Shown here in pieces: positions 44,339-52,722 of a DNA stretch of 64,000 nt. Numbering within the stretch: position 1 is the first letter of the stretch; each line of letters begins with the position of its first letter. The stretch comes from Burkholderiales bacterium (GTDB lineage Bacteria > Pseudomonadota > Gammaproteobacteria > Burkholderiales > Burkholderiaceae_C): contig JACPUE010000009.1 in NCBI GenBank assembly GCA_016192425.1, forward strand, positions 62,001 through 126,000, in the 5' to 3' direction. The notes under the pieces were generated by a model. The model did no database searches. It was not told the origin of the DNA and saw nothing but the letters and a program-made list of their open reading frames with translations. The translations under genes were made by a program, and so were the position numbers.

Positions 44339-46618
44339 ATGGATGCCATCACCGCAGCCCCACTGCCTGCCAACGCTTCACTGCAGGGTCCGCTGCTGGA
44401 AGCCTACCTGGACGAAGCGGAAACGCTGAGCGAACAAACATCGCCCGGTCTCAGCGACAACGAAGCACTGCGGGCGTTGCTGCATGCACAGACGATGCAA
44501 CCGCAGACGCTACCCGAGCTGTTTCGCATCTGCAATCTGTGGGTGCATACAGGCGAGCCGCAGCACGCTCTGGCCGCGCTGAATACCCATGGGGAAGCGC
44601 TGGTGCAAGACCTGCCTGCGGCCGAGCAGCACGAGGCTCGCATATCCTTGGGTTTTTACCACCTGAAGGCCACCTGCGCACAACCCGCAGACACCGCATC
44701 GATGCAAGCCTGCATGCAGGCCATGCAAACCCTGCTGACCACACCAGCGGTGGATCAGCAGTCAGACCACGCATGGGAGTACTTGCAGGCGCAGGCGGAA
44801 GAATACGGGCAGCACGACACTTGGCGCGCCTGTGTGCTGGCCCGGCACAGGCTGGCCACGGCCCAACCTGCGCGCAAGCTCTTTCGCGCCTGGGACGATG
44901 CCGTGCTGGCCCTGCGACTGGGCCAGGCATGTGCGGACCAAGGGCAATCGGCTGCAGCGCATCAGCACGCCTTGGAGGCCATTCGCAGCCTGCAACATGC
45001 CGCACCTGGGCAAGATGTGGATCATGACGACTGGCTGCGGCTGGGCGAGCGCCTGGCTACCCTGATGCCACAAGGCATGGAGACCGTGCGCCAGCAGGTG
45101 CAAGCGCGACTGCCCGCTGCCATGCCGCTGCCACAACAACGTGACGTGTGGGTGAAGATGGAACGGCTGATGGCCCAGGCCCAGCATGCGCAAGGGCAAC
45201 TGGAGCAGGCCTTGGTTCATGCCCGGGCGGGACGTTTTGGTCTAACCAGCGATTCCGGTGAAACGTTCAGCAGCCTGGTGATGGACTGGCTGATGGAGGC
45301 TGGGCGCGACGAGGATGCCGCCCAACTGGCGCTGGAGTGCATTGCCAACGAACGATCTCCCAGCGATCAGCACGCCGCCCAACGGGCCAAGGAGCACCTG
45401 GACAAAGCCGCTGCAGCCACCCCGCTGACCGCCACCTGGCACACCGCCCTGGCCTGGGCCGCGCATATGCCCGATACCGACGGGATTTGCGGCGACGAGG
45501 AGGCCAACGCCTTCAAAGAGCATCATCTGCAAATAGCCCTGGCGCTGGAGCCCCACCATCCAGGCGCATTGGCCTTGCAAGGGCTGATGGCCTATCAAAA
45601 GCGCGACTTCGGCCAAGCCCTGCCCCTGCTGGAGCGCGCCGCCCGCAATCCAGCCTTTAGCACCTGCGATGTGCTCAAGGCCCTGTGGACCTGCCGCGCC
45701 CGGCTGCACGGCATCGACAAAGCCATTCAAATGCCTTTTGTGACGGCCCAAAGCGGGGGCTGGTGCTACAACATGGGTGTGTGGATCGACATGCAATGGC
45801 AGGACGAGATGGAGATGGAGCCCTGGCCCGAGACTGCGGCGACAGACTTGGCCGCCCGCTATTACGAGCTGGGGCAACTGCACTTTGAGGCCTTTTTTGC
45901 CACGGGCGAGGGCACGTTCCGCGATGCCGACGTACATGCGTACTCCATGTTGTGCAACAACCTGGCCATCTACCGCCGCTACACCCAGCAGCAGTACGAC
46001 AAGGCCATTGAGCTGCATCGCAAAGGCCTGGACGCCAGCCCCTTTGCCGAGCACTGGGACGGGCTGATGAAGTGCCAAATCGACGCCGAGCGCAAGGCCG
46101 ACTTCATTGCCACCGCTGACACCCTGTGGCACTACGCACAAGACTATGGCTACGGACGCCACAATCCGGCCTGGTACTTCAAGCGGGTGACCACTGCGCT
46201 GTACGAACTGGACAGGGACAAGGAAATCTCTATCTGGCTGCAACGCCTGCAAGAGTGGTGGCAAGCGCTGGACAGCGATGAACGCGAAGACCCGGACACA
46301 TTGGAAGACTACCTTGGAGCGCAACTGGTGATCTTGCGCGACATGGCCTGGAGCCAGCCCGCCGATGTGCTGCTGCGACTGCAAAGCGTGCTGCCCGAAG
46401 CCCGCAAATTCCCTCTTCCCGGTGTCTGGCGGCTGGCGGGGGTGGCATTGGAGCGCGCCGGACAATTGGAGCAAGCCATGACCTGGTACGAAGACGCCCT
46501 GAAGAAAGTGCGCCCCGGCAACGAAAATGATGTCGAACAGGCCGGATACACCCGCGAAGAAATCGCGCGGTGCAAAAAGAAAATCCGGGCGGCCAAGCCC
46601 TGGTGGAAGATCTGGTAA
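44339..46618 (+). CDS. Large helical-repeat (TPR-like) protein of unknown function
   Basis: A 759-residue soluble protein, acidic and almost wholly alpha-helical in character. Degenerate TPR-type spacing shows in segments such as HHPGALALQGLMAYQKRDFGQALPLLERAA (cut here in reading at about residues 410-440), YDKAIELHRKGLDASPFAEHW and LAGVALERAGQLEQAMTWYEDALKK. No catalytic motif or signal peptide is seen. The C-terminus is basic (CKKKIRAAKPWWKIW). ATG 44339 is chosen over an upstream TTG. Its stop overlaps the next start as TAATG. It is likely a scaffold for the partners encoded beside it; function unknown. Confidence 0.6.
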   Translation: MDAITAAPLPANASLQGPLLEAYLDEAETLSEQTSPGLSDNEALRALLHAQTMQPQTLPELFRICNLWVHTGEPQHALAALNTHGEALVQDLPAAEQHEARISLGFYHLKATCAQPADTASMQACMQAMQTLLTTPAVDQQSDHAWEYLQAQAEEYGQHDTWRACVLARHRLATAQPARKLFRAWDDAVLALRLGQACADQGQSAAAHQHALEAIRSLQHAAPGQDVDHDDWLRLGERLATLMPQGMETVRQQVQARLPAAMPLPQQRDVWVKMERLMAQAQHAQGQLEQALVHARAGRFGLTSDSGETFSSLVMDWLMEAGRDEDAAQLALECIANERSPSDQHAAQRAKEHLDKAAAATPLTATWHTALAWAAHMPDTDGICGDEEANAFKEHHLQIALALEPHHPGALALQGLMAYQKRDFGQALPLLERAARNPAFSTCDVLKALWTCRARLHGIDKAIQMPFVTAQSGGWCYNMGVWIDMQWQDEMEMEPWPETAATDLAARYYELGQLHFEAFFATGEGTFRDADVHAYSMLCNNLAIYRRYTQQQYDKAIELHRKGLDASPFAEHWDGLMKCQIDAERKADFIATADTLWHYAQDYGYGRHNPAWYFKRVTTALYELDRDKEISIWLQRLQEWWQALDSDEREDPDTLEDYLGAQLVILRDMAWSQPADVLLRLQSVLPEARKFPLPGVWRLAGVALERAGQLEQAMTWYEDALKKVRPGNENDVEQAGYTREEIARCKKKIRAAKPWWKIW

Positions 46619-47736
46619 TGACAGTGCCTGCCGCATCGCACAGCAGTTATGGTGCGCGTAATGTCATCAACGCCCCGGCCTTGCGGGCGGCCATTGCGCA
46701 GCGCAGCCGTGAGCGCCAAGATGCGGCGGAGGTACAGACTTGGCTGCTGAACCATTTTTACCGGCACCTGGTGGGCAATCTGCAAGCACCCGCCCCCAGC
46801 CTGCAGCCAGTGGCAACGCTGGAGCAGGCCCAAACCCTGCTGCGCCCGGCACCGCTGCCCGCGTGGATCGGGCCGCGTCTGAAAAACGCCGACAGCTCCC
46901 CCCTGTGGTGGCTTGACCCCCAAGCCCCCGAGGTACTGGCGCTGGAGACCCGGCTGGTCGAGTTTTTACAGTCGCGCCAGGGCACACCGCTACAGGGCAA
47001 GCTGCAGCGCATCAACGCCCCGCAGGCGATGGCCCTGTGGGACGCCGAGCACGCTACCATGCATGCCAAGGCCGCTGCGGGCTGGCGCGAGCACTGTCCC
47101 GATGCCGTGCGCGAGGTGTGCGCTTTTGCAACGGGCCGCTTTGTCGAACTGCGCCCTGAGAGCCCCCACCTGCGTGAGGAAATGGCCTACGAGAGCCAGA
47201 TGATGCGCCACTGCCTGGGGCAGTTTGCCACGCGCCGCACCCTCAGCGGTGGCTACGGCGAGCAATATGCCAGCGCCTGCGAACAAGGCCGCATGCGGCT
47301 GTTTTCATTTCGCAGTGCGCAGGGCGCGCCGCACATCACCATCAGCGCACACACAGAGGCCGACGGCACACTGCGCATCGACCAGATCAAGGGCAAGCAA
47401 AACCGGGCCCCAATCGCCCGGTATCGCGAAGAAGTGCTGACACTGCTGAACCTGCTGCCCACCACCAACCCCACCCCGGCCGATGCGCTGGCCATGGGCG
47501 TTGCGCGCACTGCCAAGGGCTGGCAGGCGGTATCCAACATCACCGATGATGCCGAGCAGTTGGCGCTGGTACGCCAGCAGCCCGCCCTGGTGCGAGAGCT
47601 GCCACCAGCCGCGGCCCTGGTGCACTGGGTGGTGGCCGCCCAACGCCCCGAATTACTGGATGGCCTGACGCTGACGCCCGCGCTGCAACAGGCCCTGGAA
47701 CTGGCGGCCCACACATCGCCAGGAGGGGCGGCGTAA
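46618..47736 (+). CDS. PcfJ-like domain protein of unknown function
   Basis: A 372-residue soluble protein. The recognisable part, about residues 190-275, resembles the PcfJ-like domain: MRHCLGQFATRR (compare the H-C-x-G core), then GRMRLFSFRSAQGAPHITIS and RIDQIKGKQNRAPIARYRE. This combination is found in uncharacterised chromosomal and plasmid proteins and I know of no biochemical function. The N-terminal 150 residues are helical and carry no known motif. Both ends overlap the neighbours as TAATG, so it is translationally coupled to the TPR-like and DUF1266 genes. Confidence 0.55.
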   Translation: MTVPAASHSSYGARNVINAPALRAAIAQRSRERQDAAEVQTWLLNHFYRHLVGNLQAPAPSLQPVATLEQAQTLLRPAPLPAWIGPRLKNADSSPLWWLDPQAPEVLALETRLVEFLQSRQGTPLQGKLQRINAPQAMALWDAEHATMHAKAAAGWREHCPDAVREVCAFATGRFVELRPESPHLREEMAYESQMMRHCLGQFATRRTLSGGYGEQYASACEQGRMRLFSFRSAQGAPHITISAHTEADGTLRIDQIKGKQNRAPIARYREEVLTLLNLLPTTNPTPADALAMGVARTAKGWQAVSNITDDAEQLALVRQQPALVRELPPAAALVHWVVAAQRPELLDGLTLTPALQQALELAAHTSPGGAA

Positions 47737-48437
47737 TGGGCACCTTCATTCTGGGCTTGGTCTGCTGGCTGCTGCTGTGGCTGGCATGGCGCGTGGTGCG
47801 CTGGATGCTGGGTCCGTTTCTGCGCTGGTACGCACGCCCCCGCCAACGCCGCCAATACGTGCTGCCCGCCCACTGGAACTGGACGCTGGCACTGGCCGAT
47901 CCGATGGCCTTTGCCCAGATCCAGGGCGGCTTTGCGGACGCCCGCATGCCCAGCCTGCGCTCCGAACTGCAAAGCAGCCTGCGCCCGGCCCTGCTACACC
48001 AGCTGGGCCTGCGCGCCGACATGATCGATGCACAGATTCAGGATGCCCTTCCACGACGCCTGCGCGCACACTGGTTTCGGCTGGACCTGGACACCCTGCA
48101 CAAAGACGACGACGCCCGCGACGCCTTGGCACTGGCCTGCGCACGCGTGGCATTTGCTGTGCGCACTGCAGCCCTCCTGGGATGGATTGACGCCGACACA
48201 CAGTGGGAGCTACTGCACCACAATGCCCTGCGCGCAAGCGAATGCTTTGACAGTTGGAGCGACTACGGCCATGCCCTGGCCCGAGGCCGCCAGCAGTGGA
48301 TTGCCAAGGGCCGTGCGGACAGCCTGGGCTGCGCATTCACCCCAGCCGATGTGAACGCTTGGCTGGCCAACCGGGATCATCCCTGGCACTGGCTGCCCTG
48401 GCCCCTGCCGACGCCCCCCGAGCGCCCCCAGCGCTGA
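47736..48437 (+). CDS. DUF1266 domain protein with N-terminal membrane anchor
   Basis: A 233-residue protein. A hydrophobic segment (about residues 3-25, LGLVCWLLLWLAWRVVRWML) is followed by a basic stretch and then a DUF1266-type C-terminal domain: DALALACARVAFAVRTAALLGWID, ASECFDSWSDYGHALARGRQQW and a final W-rich tail. A strong Shine-Dalgarno AGGAGGGG (47721-47728) lies within the previous gene, whose stop overlaps this start. DUF1266 has no established function. It ends the cluster; ffh is convergent after 69 bp. Confidence 0.65.
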   Translation: MGTFILGLVCWLLLWLAWRVVRWMLGPFLRWYARPRQRRQYVLPAHWNWTLALADPMAFAQIQGGFADARMPSLRSELQSSLRPALLHQLGLRADMIDAQIQDALPRRLRAHWFRLDLDTLHKDDDARDALALACARVAFAVRTAALLGWIDADTQWELLHHNALRASECFDSWSDYGHALARGRQQWIAKGRADSLGCAFTPADVNAWLANRDHPWHWLPWPLPTPPERPQR

Positions 48438-48462
48438 ATTGCAAGCTTTTCAAGCTGCTCCC

Positions 48463-48505
48463 GCTCAGCCAGTTTTATTTTTTAGCTACAAAAACAGTAG
48501 CAGAA
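48463..48505 (-). repeat. Partial family A-like repeat at the ffh 3' end
   Basis: On the minus strand GCTAC-TGTTTTT-GTAGC directly follows the ffh stop. It resembles the GCTAT/ATAGC hairpin of family A copies. The second hairpin is poorly conserved. The A-rich side after the stem on the minus strand argues against an ordinary terminator for ffh. Confidence 0.35.
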
Positions 48506-48506
48506 C

Positions 48507-49895
48507 TCAGCGAGGGCCGCCAAAAGGCATCTTGGGCATGCCGCCGCCCAGGCCTTTCATGCCGCCCATGCGCTTCATGAGCTTCATGAGGCCGCCGCCC
48601 TTCATCTTCTTCATCATGTCCTGCATCTGCTCGAATTCCTTGAGCAGGCGGTTGACATCGTGCACCTGCACCCCGGCGCCTGCGGCAATGCGCTTCTTGC
48701 GCGTGGCCTTGATGAGCTCGGGCTTGCGGCGCTCCAGCGGAGTCATGCTCTGGATGATGCCTTCCTTGCGCTTGATGTCCTTCTCGGCCTTGTCCAGGTC
48801 CACCTGACCGGCCTTGGCCGTGAGCTGCGCGGGCAGCTTGTCCATGAGGCTCGACAACCCGCCCATCTGCTTCATCTGCTGGAGCTGGCCCAAGAAGTCG
48901 TTGAGGTCGAAGCCGTCGCCGCTCTTGACCTTGGCGGCGAGCTTCTGCGCAGCCTCCATGTCCACGCCCGCGGCCACCTGTTCGACCAGGGCCACGATAT
49001 CGCCCATGCCCAGGATGCGGCCGGCATGGCGCTCAGCGTCGAACACCTCCAGGCCGTCGATTTTTTCGGACACGCCCGCGAACTTGATCGGCGCGCCCGT
49101 GATGGCGCGCACCGACAGCGCCGCACCGCCGCGCGAGTCGCCGTCCAGCTTGGTCAGCACGATGCCGGTGAGCGGCAGCGCCTCCTTGAATGCCTTGGCG
49201 GTGTTCACCGCGTCCTGGCCCTGCATGGCGTCGACGACGAACAGGGTCTCGACCGGGTTCAGCGTGGCGTGCAGGTCCTTGATTTCCTGCATCAGCACCT
49301 CGTCGATGGCCAGGCGGCCGGCGGTGTCGACCAGCAGCACGTCGAAGTAATGCTTCTTGGCATAGTCCAGCGCCGCCACGGCGATGTCGTGGGGCTTCTG
49401 GTCGGGCGTGCTCGGGAACCACTCGGCACCCGCCTGCCTGGTCACGGTCTTGAGCTGCTCGATGGCCGCCGGGCGGTACACGTCGCCGGACACGGTCAGC
49501 ACCTTCTTCTTGCGCTTTTCGATCAGGTGCTTGGCTAATTTTGCCGTGGTGGTGGTCTTGCCCGCACCCTGCAGGCCGGCCATCAGGATCACGGCGGGCG
49601 GCTGGGCGGCGAGGTTGATGTCGCTCACCCCCTCGCCCATGGTGGCGGCCAGCTCGCGGTTGACGATGCCCACCAGCGCCTGGCCCGGCTTGAGCGAGCC
49701 CAGCACCTCCTGGCCCAGCGCCTTTTCCTTGACGCGGGCGATGAAGTCGCGCACCACGGGCAGGGCCACGTCGGCTTCGAGCAGGGCCATGCGCACCTCG
49801 CGCAGCATGTCCTGCACGTTGGATTCGGTGATGCGGGCCTGGCCGCGCATCTCCTTGACGAGGCGCGAGAGTTTTTCGGTAAGGGCGGAGGCCAT
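48507..49895 (-). CDS. ffh: Signal recognition particle protein Ffh
   Basis: A 462-residue SRP54 GTPase. The N domain is followed by the G domain (GLQGAGKTTTTAKLAKHL near residue 108, DTAGRL, TKLDGDSRGGAAL) and the methionine-rich M domain (about 300 onward), ending in GGGMPKMPFGGPR. Ffh binds signal sequences and 4.5S RNA and delivers ribosomes to FtsY. ATG 49895 begins the consensus MASALTEKLSRLVKEMRG; a much longer open frame upstream has no similarity and overlaps the divergent gene. Confidence 0.95.
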   Translation of the reverse strand: MASALTEKLSRLVKEMRGQARITESNVQDMLREVRMALLEADVALPVVRDFIARVKEKALGQEVLGSLKPGQALVGIVNRELAATMGEGVSDINLAAQPPAVILMAGLQGAGKTTTTAKLAKHLIEKRKKKVLTVSGDVYRPAAIEQLKTVTRQAGAEWFPSTPDQKPHDIAVAALDYAKKHYFDVLLVDTAGRLAIDEVLMQEIKDLHATLNPVETLFVVDAMQGQDAVNTAKAFKEALPLTGIVLTKLDGDSRGGAALSVRAITGAPIKFAGVSEKIDGLEVFDAERHAGRILGMGDIVALVEQVAAGVDMEAAQKLAAKVKSGDGFDLNDFLGQLQQMKQMGGLSSLMDKLPAQLTAKAGQVDLDKAEKDIKRKEGIIQSMTPLERRKPELIKATRKKRIAAGAGVQVHDVNRLLKEFEQMQDMMKKMKGGGLMKLMKRMGGMKGLGGGMPKMPFGGPR

Positions 49896-49971
49896 GTCGG
49901 GGGTTCCAGGATAGTCCGCAAAGGGCTGCGGAAGGAGGGTTCGCGCCAGGCCGCATGGCCGGGGCGAAAGG

Positions 49972-49977
49972 TACACT
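49972..49977 (+). promoter_or_regulatory. Candidate -10 hexamer of ypjD (leaderless-type spacing)
   Basis: TACACT stands 7 nt before the ATG at 49985, with no Shine-Dalgarno between and no clear -35. This is the same arrangement as before 2975, 30629 and 36425. Confidence 0.35.
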
Positions 49978-49984
49978 GTGCAGC

Positions 49985-50782
49985 ATGATTTTAGCGAGTA
50001 GCTCCCCCGTGGGCCTGTGGCTCGGGCTGGCCGCTGCCGTGGCCTACGCCGTACCGGCGCTGGCAGCCACGGCGCTGCAGGCACGCAGCGCGCGCGCAGC
50101 CTTGTGGCTGGCCTGGGTTCTGCACGGCAGTGCACTGGCCTGGGGCATGCTGGAAACCACGCCCCGCTTTGGGTTTGCACCAGCACTGTCTGTCACGGCA
50201 TGGCTGGTGCTCACCGTGTATGCCATCGAACGCCAGTTGTTCCCCCAATTGCAGGCGCGCTGGGCGCTGGCGGCGCTGGGCAGTGTGGCCGTGCTGCTGG
50301 CGTTGGTGTTTCCGGGCAGCGCATTGCCCCTGTCGGCAACAGCCTGGCTACCACTGCACCTGGCGCTAGGCATTGCAGCCTATGGCCTGCTCGCAGCAGC
50401 CGTGGTGCATGCCGCCTTGATGACGCACGCCGAACGCCGCATCCGGCTGGCCGAAGACCCCCACAGCGGCATGCCTTTGCTCACGCTGGAGCGCCTGACA
50501 TTCCGGTTTGTCACCGCAGGCTTTGTGCTGCTGACCGCAACGCTGGCCGCAGGCATGCTGTTCAGTGAAGCACTCTACGGCCGCGCCTGGCGCTGGGACC
50601 ACAAGGCGGTGTTCTCCATGCTGTCCTGGATCACCTTCGCGGCGCTGCTGGTGGGCCGCAAGCGCTTTGGCTGGCGCGGCCGCAGTGCCGTGCGCGTGCT
50701 GTACGCGGGCGCCTTGCTGCTGCTGCTGGCGTATGTGGGATCGCGCTTTGCGCTGGAAGTCGTCCTGGGGCGCGCCGTATGA
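49985..50782 (+). CDS. ypjD: CcsA/YpjD-family inner membrane protein
   Basis: A 265-residue protein with about eight transmembrane helices. It matches the cytochrome c assembly (CcsA-like) family as found beside ffh in proteobacteria (YpjD). The C-terminal WRWDHKAVFSMLSWITFAALL resembles the haem-handling WxWD region of the family, and conserved histidines lie in LHLALGIAAYG and the first loops. Its precise role is not established in this branch. It overlaps the next gene by four bases. Confidence 0.8.
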   Translation: MILASSSPVGLWLGLAAAVAYAVPALAATALQARSARAALWLAWVLHGSALAWGMLETTPRFGFAPALSVTAWLVLTVYAIERQLFPQLQARWALAALGSVAVLLALVFPGSALPLSATAWLPLHLALGIAAYGLLAAAVVHAALMTHAERRIRLAEDPHSGMPLLTLERLTFRFVTAGFVLLTATLAAGMLFSEALYGRAWRWDHKAVFSMLSWITFAALLVGRKRFGWRGRSAVRVLYAGALLLLLAYVGSRFALEVVLGRAV

Positions 50783-51006
50783 AGTACCTTGTGCTGTTGG
50801 GCGTGCTGGCGCTGGCCTATTCCCTGTGGCGCCAGCAAAGGTGCAGCCCCCCTCCTGCCCAGCGGACACCGCCCCGCCCCACGGCAGCCCCGCAGGACAT
50901 GGTGGCCTGTGCCCATTGCGGTGTGCACCTGCCCCGCGACGAAGCCATCACCCACAACACGCGCCACTACTGCTGCACGGAGCACCAGCAACGCGATGCA
51001 CGCTGA
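50779..51006 (+). CDS. PP0621-family small metal-binding-type protein
   Basis: A 75-residue protein with an N-terminal hydrophobic helix (KYLVLLGVLALAYSLW), a Pro-rich linker and a C-terminal treble-clef-like motif CAHCGVHLPRDEAI...HYCCTEH, suited to zinc binding. The family is conserved between ypjD and pilS in many beta- and gammaproteobacteria. Function unknown. Start and stop overlap ypjD and pilS respectively, so the four genes ypjD-PP0621-pilS-pilR appear coupled. Confidence 0.8.
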   Translation: MKYLVLLGVLALAYSLWRQQRCSPPPAQRTPPRPTAAPQDMVACAHCGVHLPRDEAITHNTRHYCCTEHQQRDAR

Positions 51007-52717
51007 GCCCCAGCCTACTGCCTGGCCCCTGCCGTCCCCTGGCGCCGACGACACACCGTTCTTGCGTCTGTGGCACGGCTTCCTGACCGGGCGCGTCATG
51101 GTGGCCTTGGCGCTGCTGCTGTTGATGGCGGCAGGCCTGGTGCTGAACCAAAGCACCGCCCCCTGGATGCTGGCACTGTGCCTGGGCTATCTGGCAGCCA
51201 CCACCATGGTGCGCGTTATGTCCCGGCACCAGGCGCCGCGCCCCCAGGCCGGTTTGCACTGGCTGCCCACCATAGGCGTGGACCTGGCGGTAGTAGCCGT
51301 GCTGCAACTGCTGTACAGCGGTGGCATCAACTTCACCCCGCTGTTTGGTTTGCCCATTTTGATGGCGGCGGTGCTGGGAACCCTTACCCTGGCACTGGGC
51401 ACGACGGCCGCCGCCACGCTCCTGCTGCTGGGCTGGGCCGCCTGGATGGGCACTACCACCGCCGGTGGCGACGCGGCGCCGCGCTACCTACAAGCAGCAC
51501 TCACGGGCACAGGCTACTTCATCGTCGCGTTCCTCACGCACCAGTTGGCCACACGCCTGGTGCGCGAACAACACTTGGCCCAAACCAACCGCATGGCGGC
51601 ACAGGTACAGGGACAGGTCAGCGGCCTGGTGATCAAAAACCTGAACGACGGCGTGCTCGTGGTGGACGAGTCTTTCACGGTGCGCATGGCCAACCCGGCA
51701 GCGCTGGCGCTGCTGGGCTGTGCCGCCCACTTGCAGCCTCCGTTCAGCCTGATGGAGAACCGCTACTGGCATCCCTTGATGCTGCTGGCACGCCGATGCT
51801 TCCGCCAGGGCCAATCGCAGGTGGCCGACGTCAACCTGCTGGCAGAGGGCCAAAGCCCCGTGGGCCTGCATGCCCAGACCTGGCTGACCTCTGCAGGCCA
51901 GGAATACGCCACCACAGAGGAAGAACGCCTGTGCGTGGTGTTTCTGCACGACCTGCGCGAGATGCAGGCCCGCCTGCGCACCGAAAAGCTTGCCGCCATG
52001 GGGCGCATGTCGGCTGCCGTGGCCCATGAAATCCGCAACCCGCTGGCCGCCATCGTGCAGGCCACCGCCCTGCTCGAAGAAGACCTCAAGGACCCCGCGC
52101 AGCGGCGCCTGACCCAGATGGTGCAGCAGAACGCCGACCGGCTGGCGCGCATTGCCGAGGAGATCCTGGACATCGCGCGCGTCAAGCACCAGATCAGCCA
52201 TGCAAGCCCCTCCACCATTGCGCTGGACGACAGCGTGGCGCAGGTCTGGCACGACTGGCGCAGCCAGGATCCCGCACACAGGCGCGGCCAGTTCCATCTG
52301 GGAGCGCAGGGCACCCATGTGGAGTTCGATCCAGAGCACCTGCGGCGCGTGTTGGTCAACCTGCTGGACAACGCACTGCGCTACATGGGATCCGAGGAAG
52401 ATTCCCTTCAGTTGTCCACGCGGGTGACGGCGTCGGGCCGCGCGAGCGTACAGGTCTGGAGCGACGGCGCGCCGCTGGACCAATCGATTGAGCGGCACCT
52501 GTTCGAGCCCTTTTTCTCGTCCGAAAGCCGCTCCAGCGGCCTGGGCCTGTACATCTGCCGCGAACTGTGCGAGCGCCACGGCGCCACCATCGACTACCAG
52601 CGCACGGGCCGCGCCACCCAGCGCGGCGATATGCAGGGCAACGCCTTCACGGTAAGCTTCCGCAAGACCGGGCGGCTGAAGGAGCCCACGTCCTTGTTTG
52701 ACACCGTTGTAGTTTGA
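50996..52717 (+). CDS. pilS: Sensor histidine kinase PilS
   Basis: A 573-residue kinase. About six transmembrane helices (residues 30-190) form the sensor. Then come a PAS domain (LNDGVLVVDESFTVRMANPAALALLG), the phosphoacceptor His344 in AVAHEIRNPLAAIVQA, and the GHKL ATPase domain (LVNLLDNALRYM; SSGLGLYICRELCERHG). PilS controls pilin transcription through PilR, in Pseudomonas by sensing pilin in the membrane. ATG 50996 lies within the end of the PP0621-family gene. PilR begins 6 bp after the stop. Confidence 0.9.
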   Translation: MHAEPQPTAWPLPSPGADDTPFLRLWHGFLTGRVMVALALLLLMAAGLVLNQSTAPWMLALCLGYLAATTMVRVMSRHQAPRPQAGLHWLPTIGVDLAVVAVLQLLYSGGINFTPLFGLPILMAAVLGTLTLALGTTAAATLLLLGWAAWMGTTTAGGDAAPRYLQAALTGTGYFIVAFLTHQLATRLVREQHLAQTNRMAAQVQGQVSGLVIKNLNDGVLVVDESFTVRMANPAALALLGCAAHLQPPFSLMENRYWHPLMLLARRCFRQGQSQVADVNLLAEGQSPVGLHAQTWLTSAGQEYATTEEERLCVVFLHDLREMQARLRTEKLAAMGRMSAAVAHEIRNPLAAIVQATALLEEDLKDPAQRRLTQMVQQNADRLARIAEEILDIARVKHQISHASPSTIALDDSVAQVWHDWRSQDPAHRRGQFHLGAQGTHVEFDPEHLRRVLVNLLDNALRYMGSEEDSLQLSTRVTASGRASVQVWSDGAPLDQSIERHLFEPFFSSESRSSGLGLYICRELCERHGATIDYQRTGRATQRGDMQGNAFTVSFRKTGRLKEPTSLFDTVVV

Positions 52718-52722
52718 TTCCC

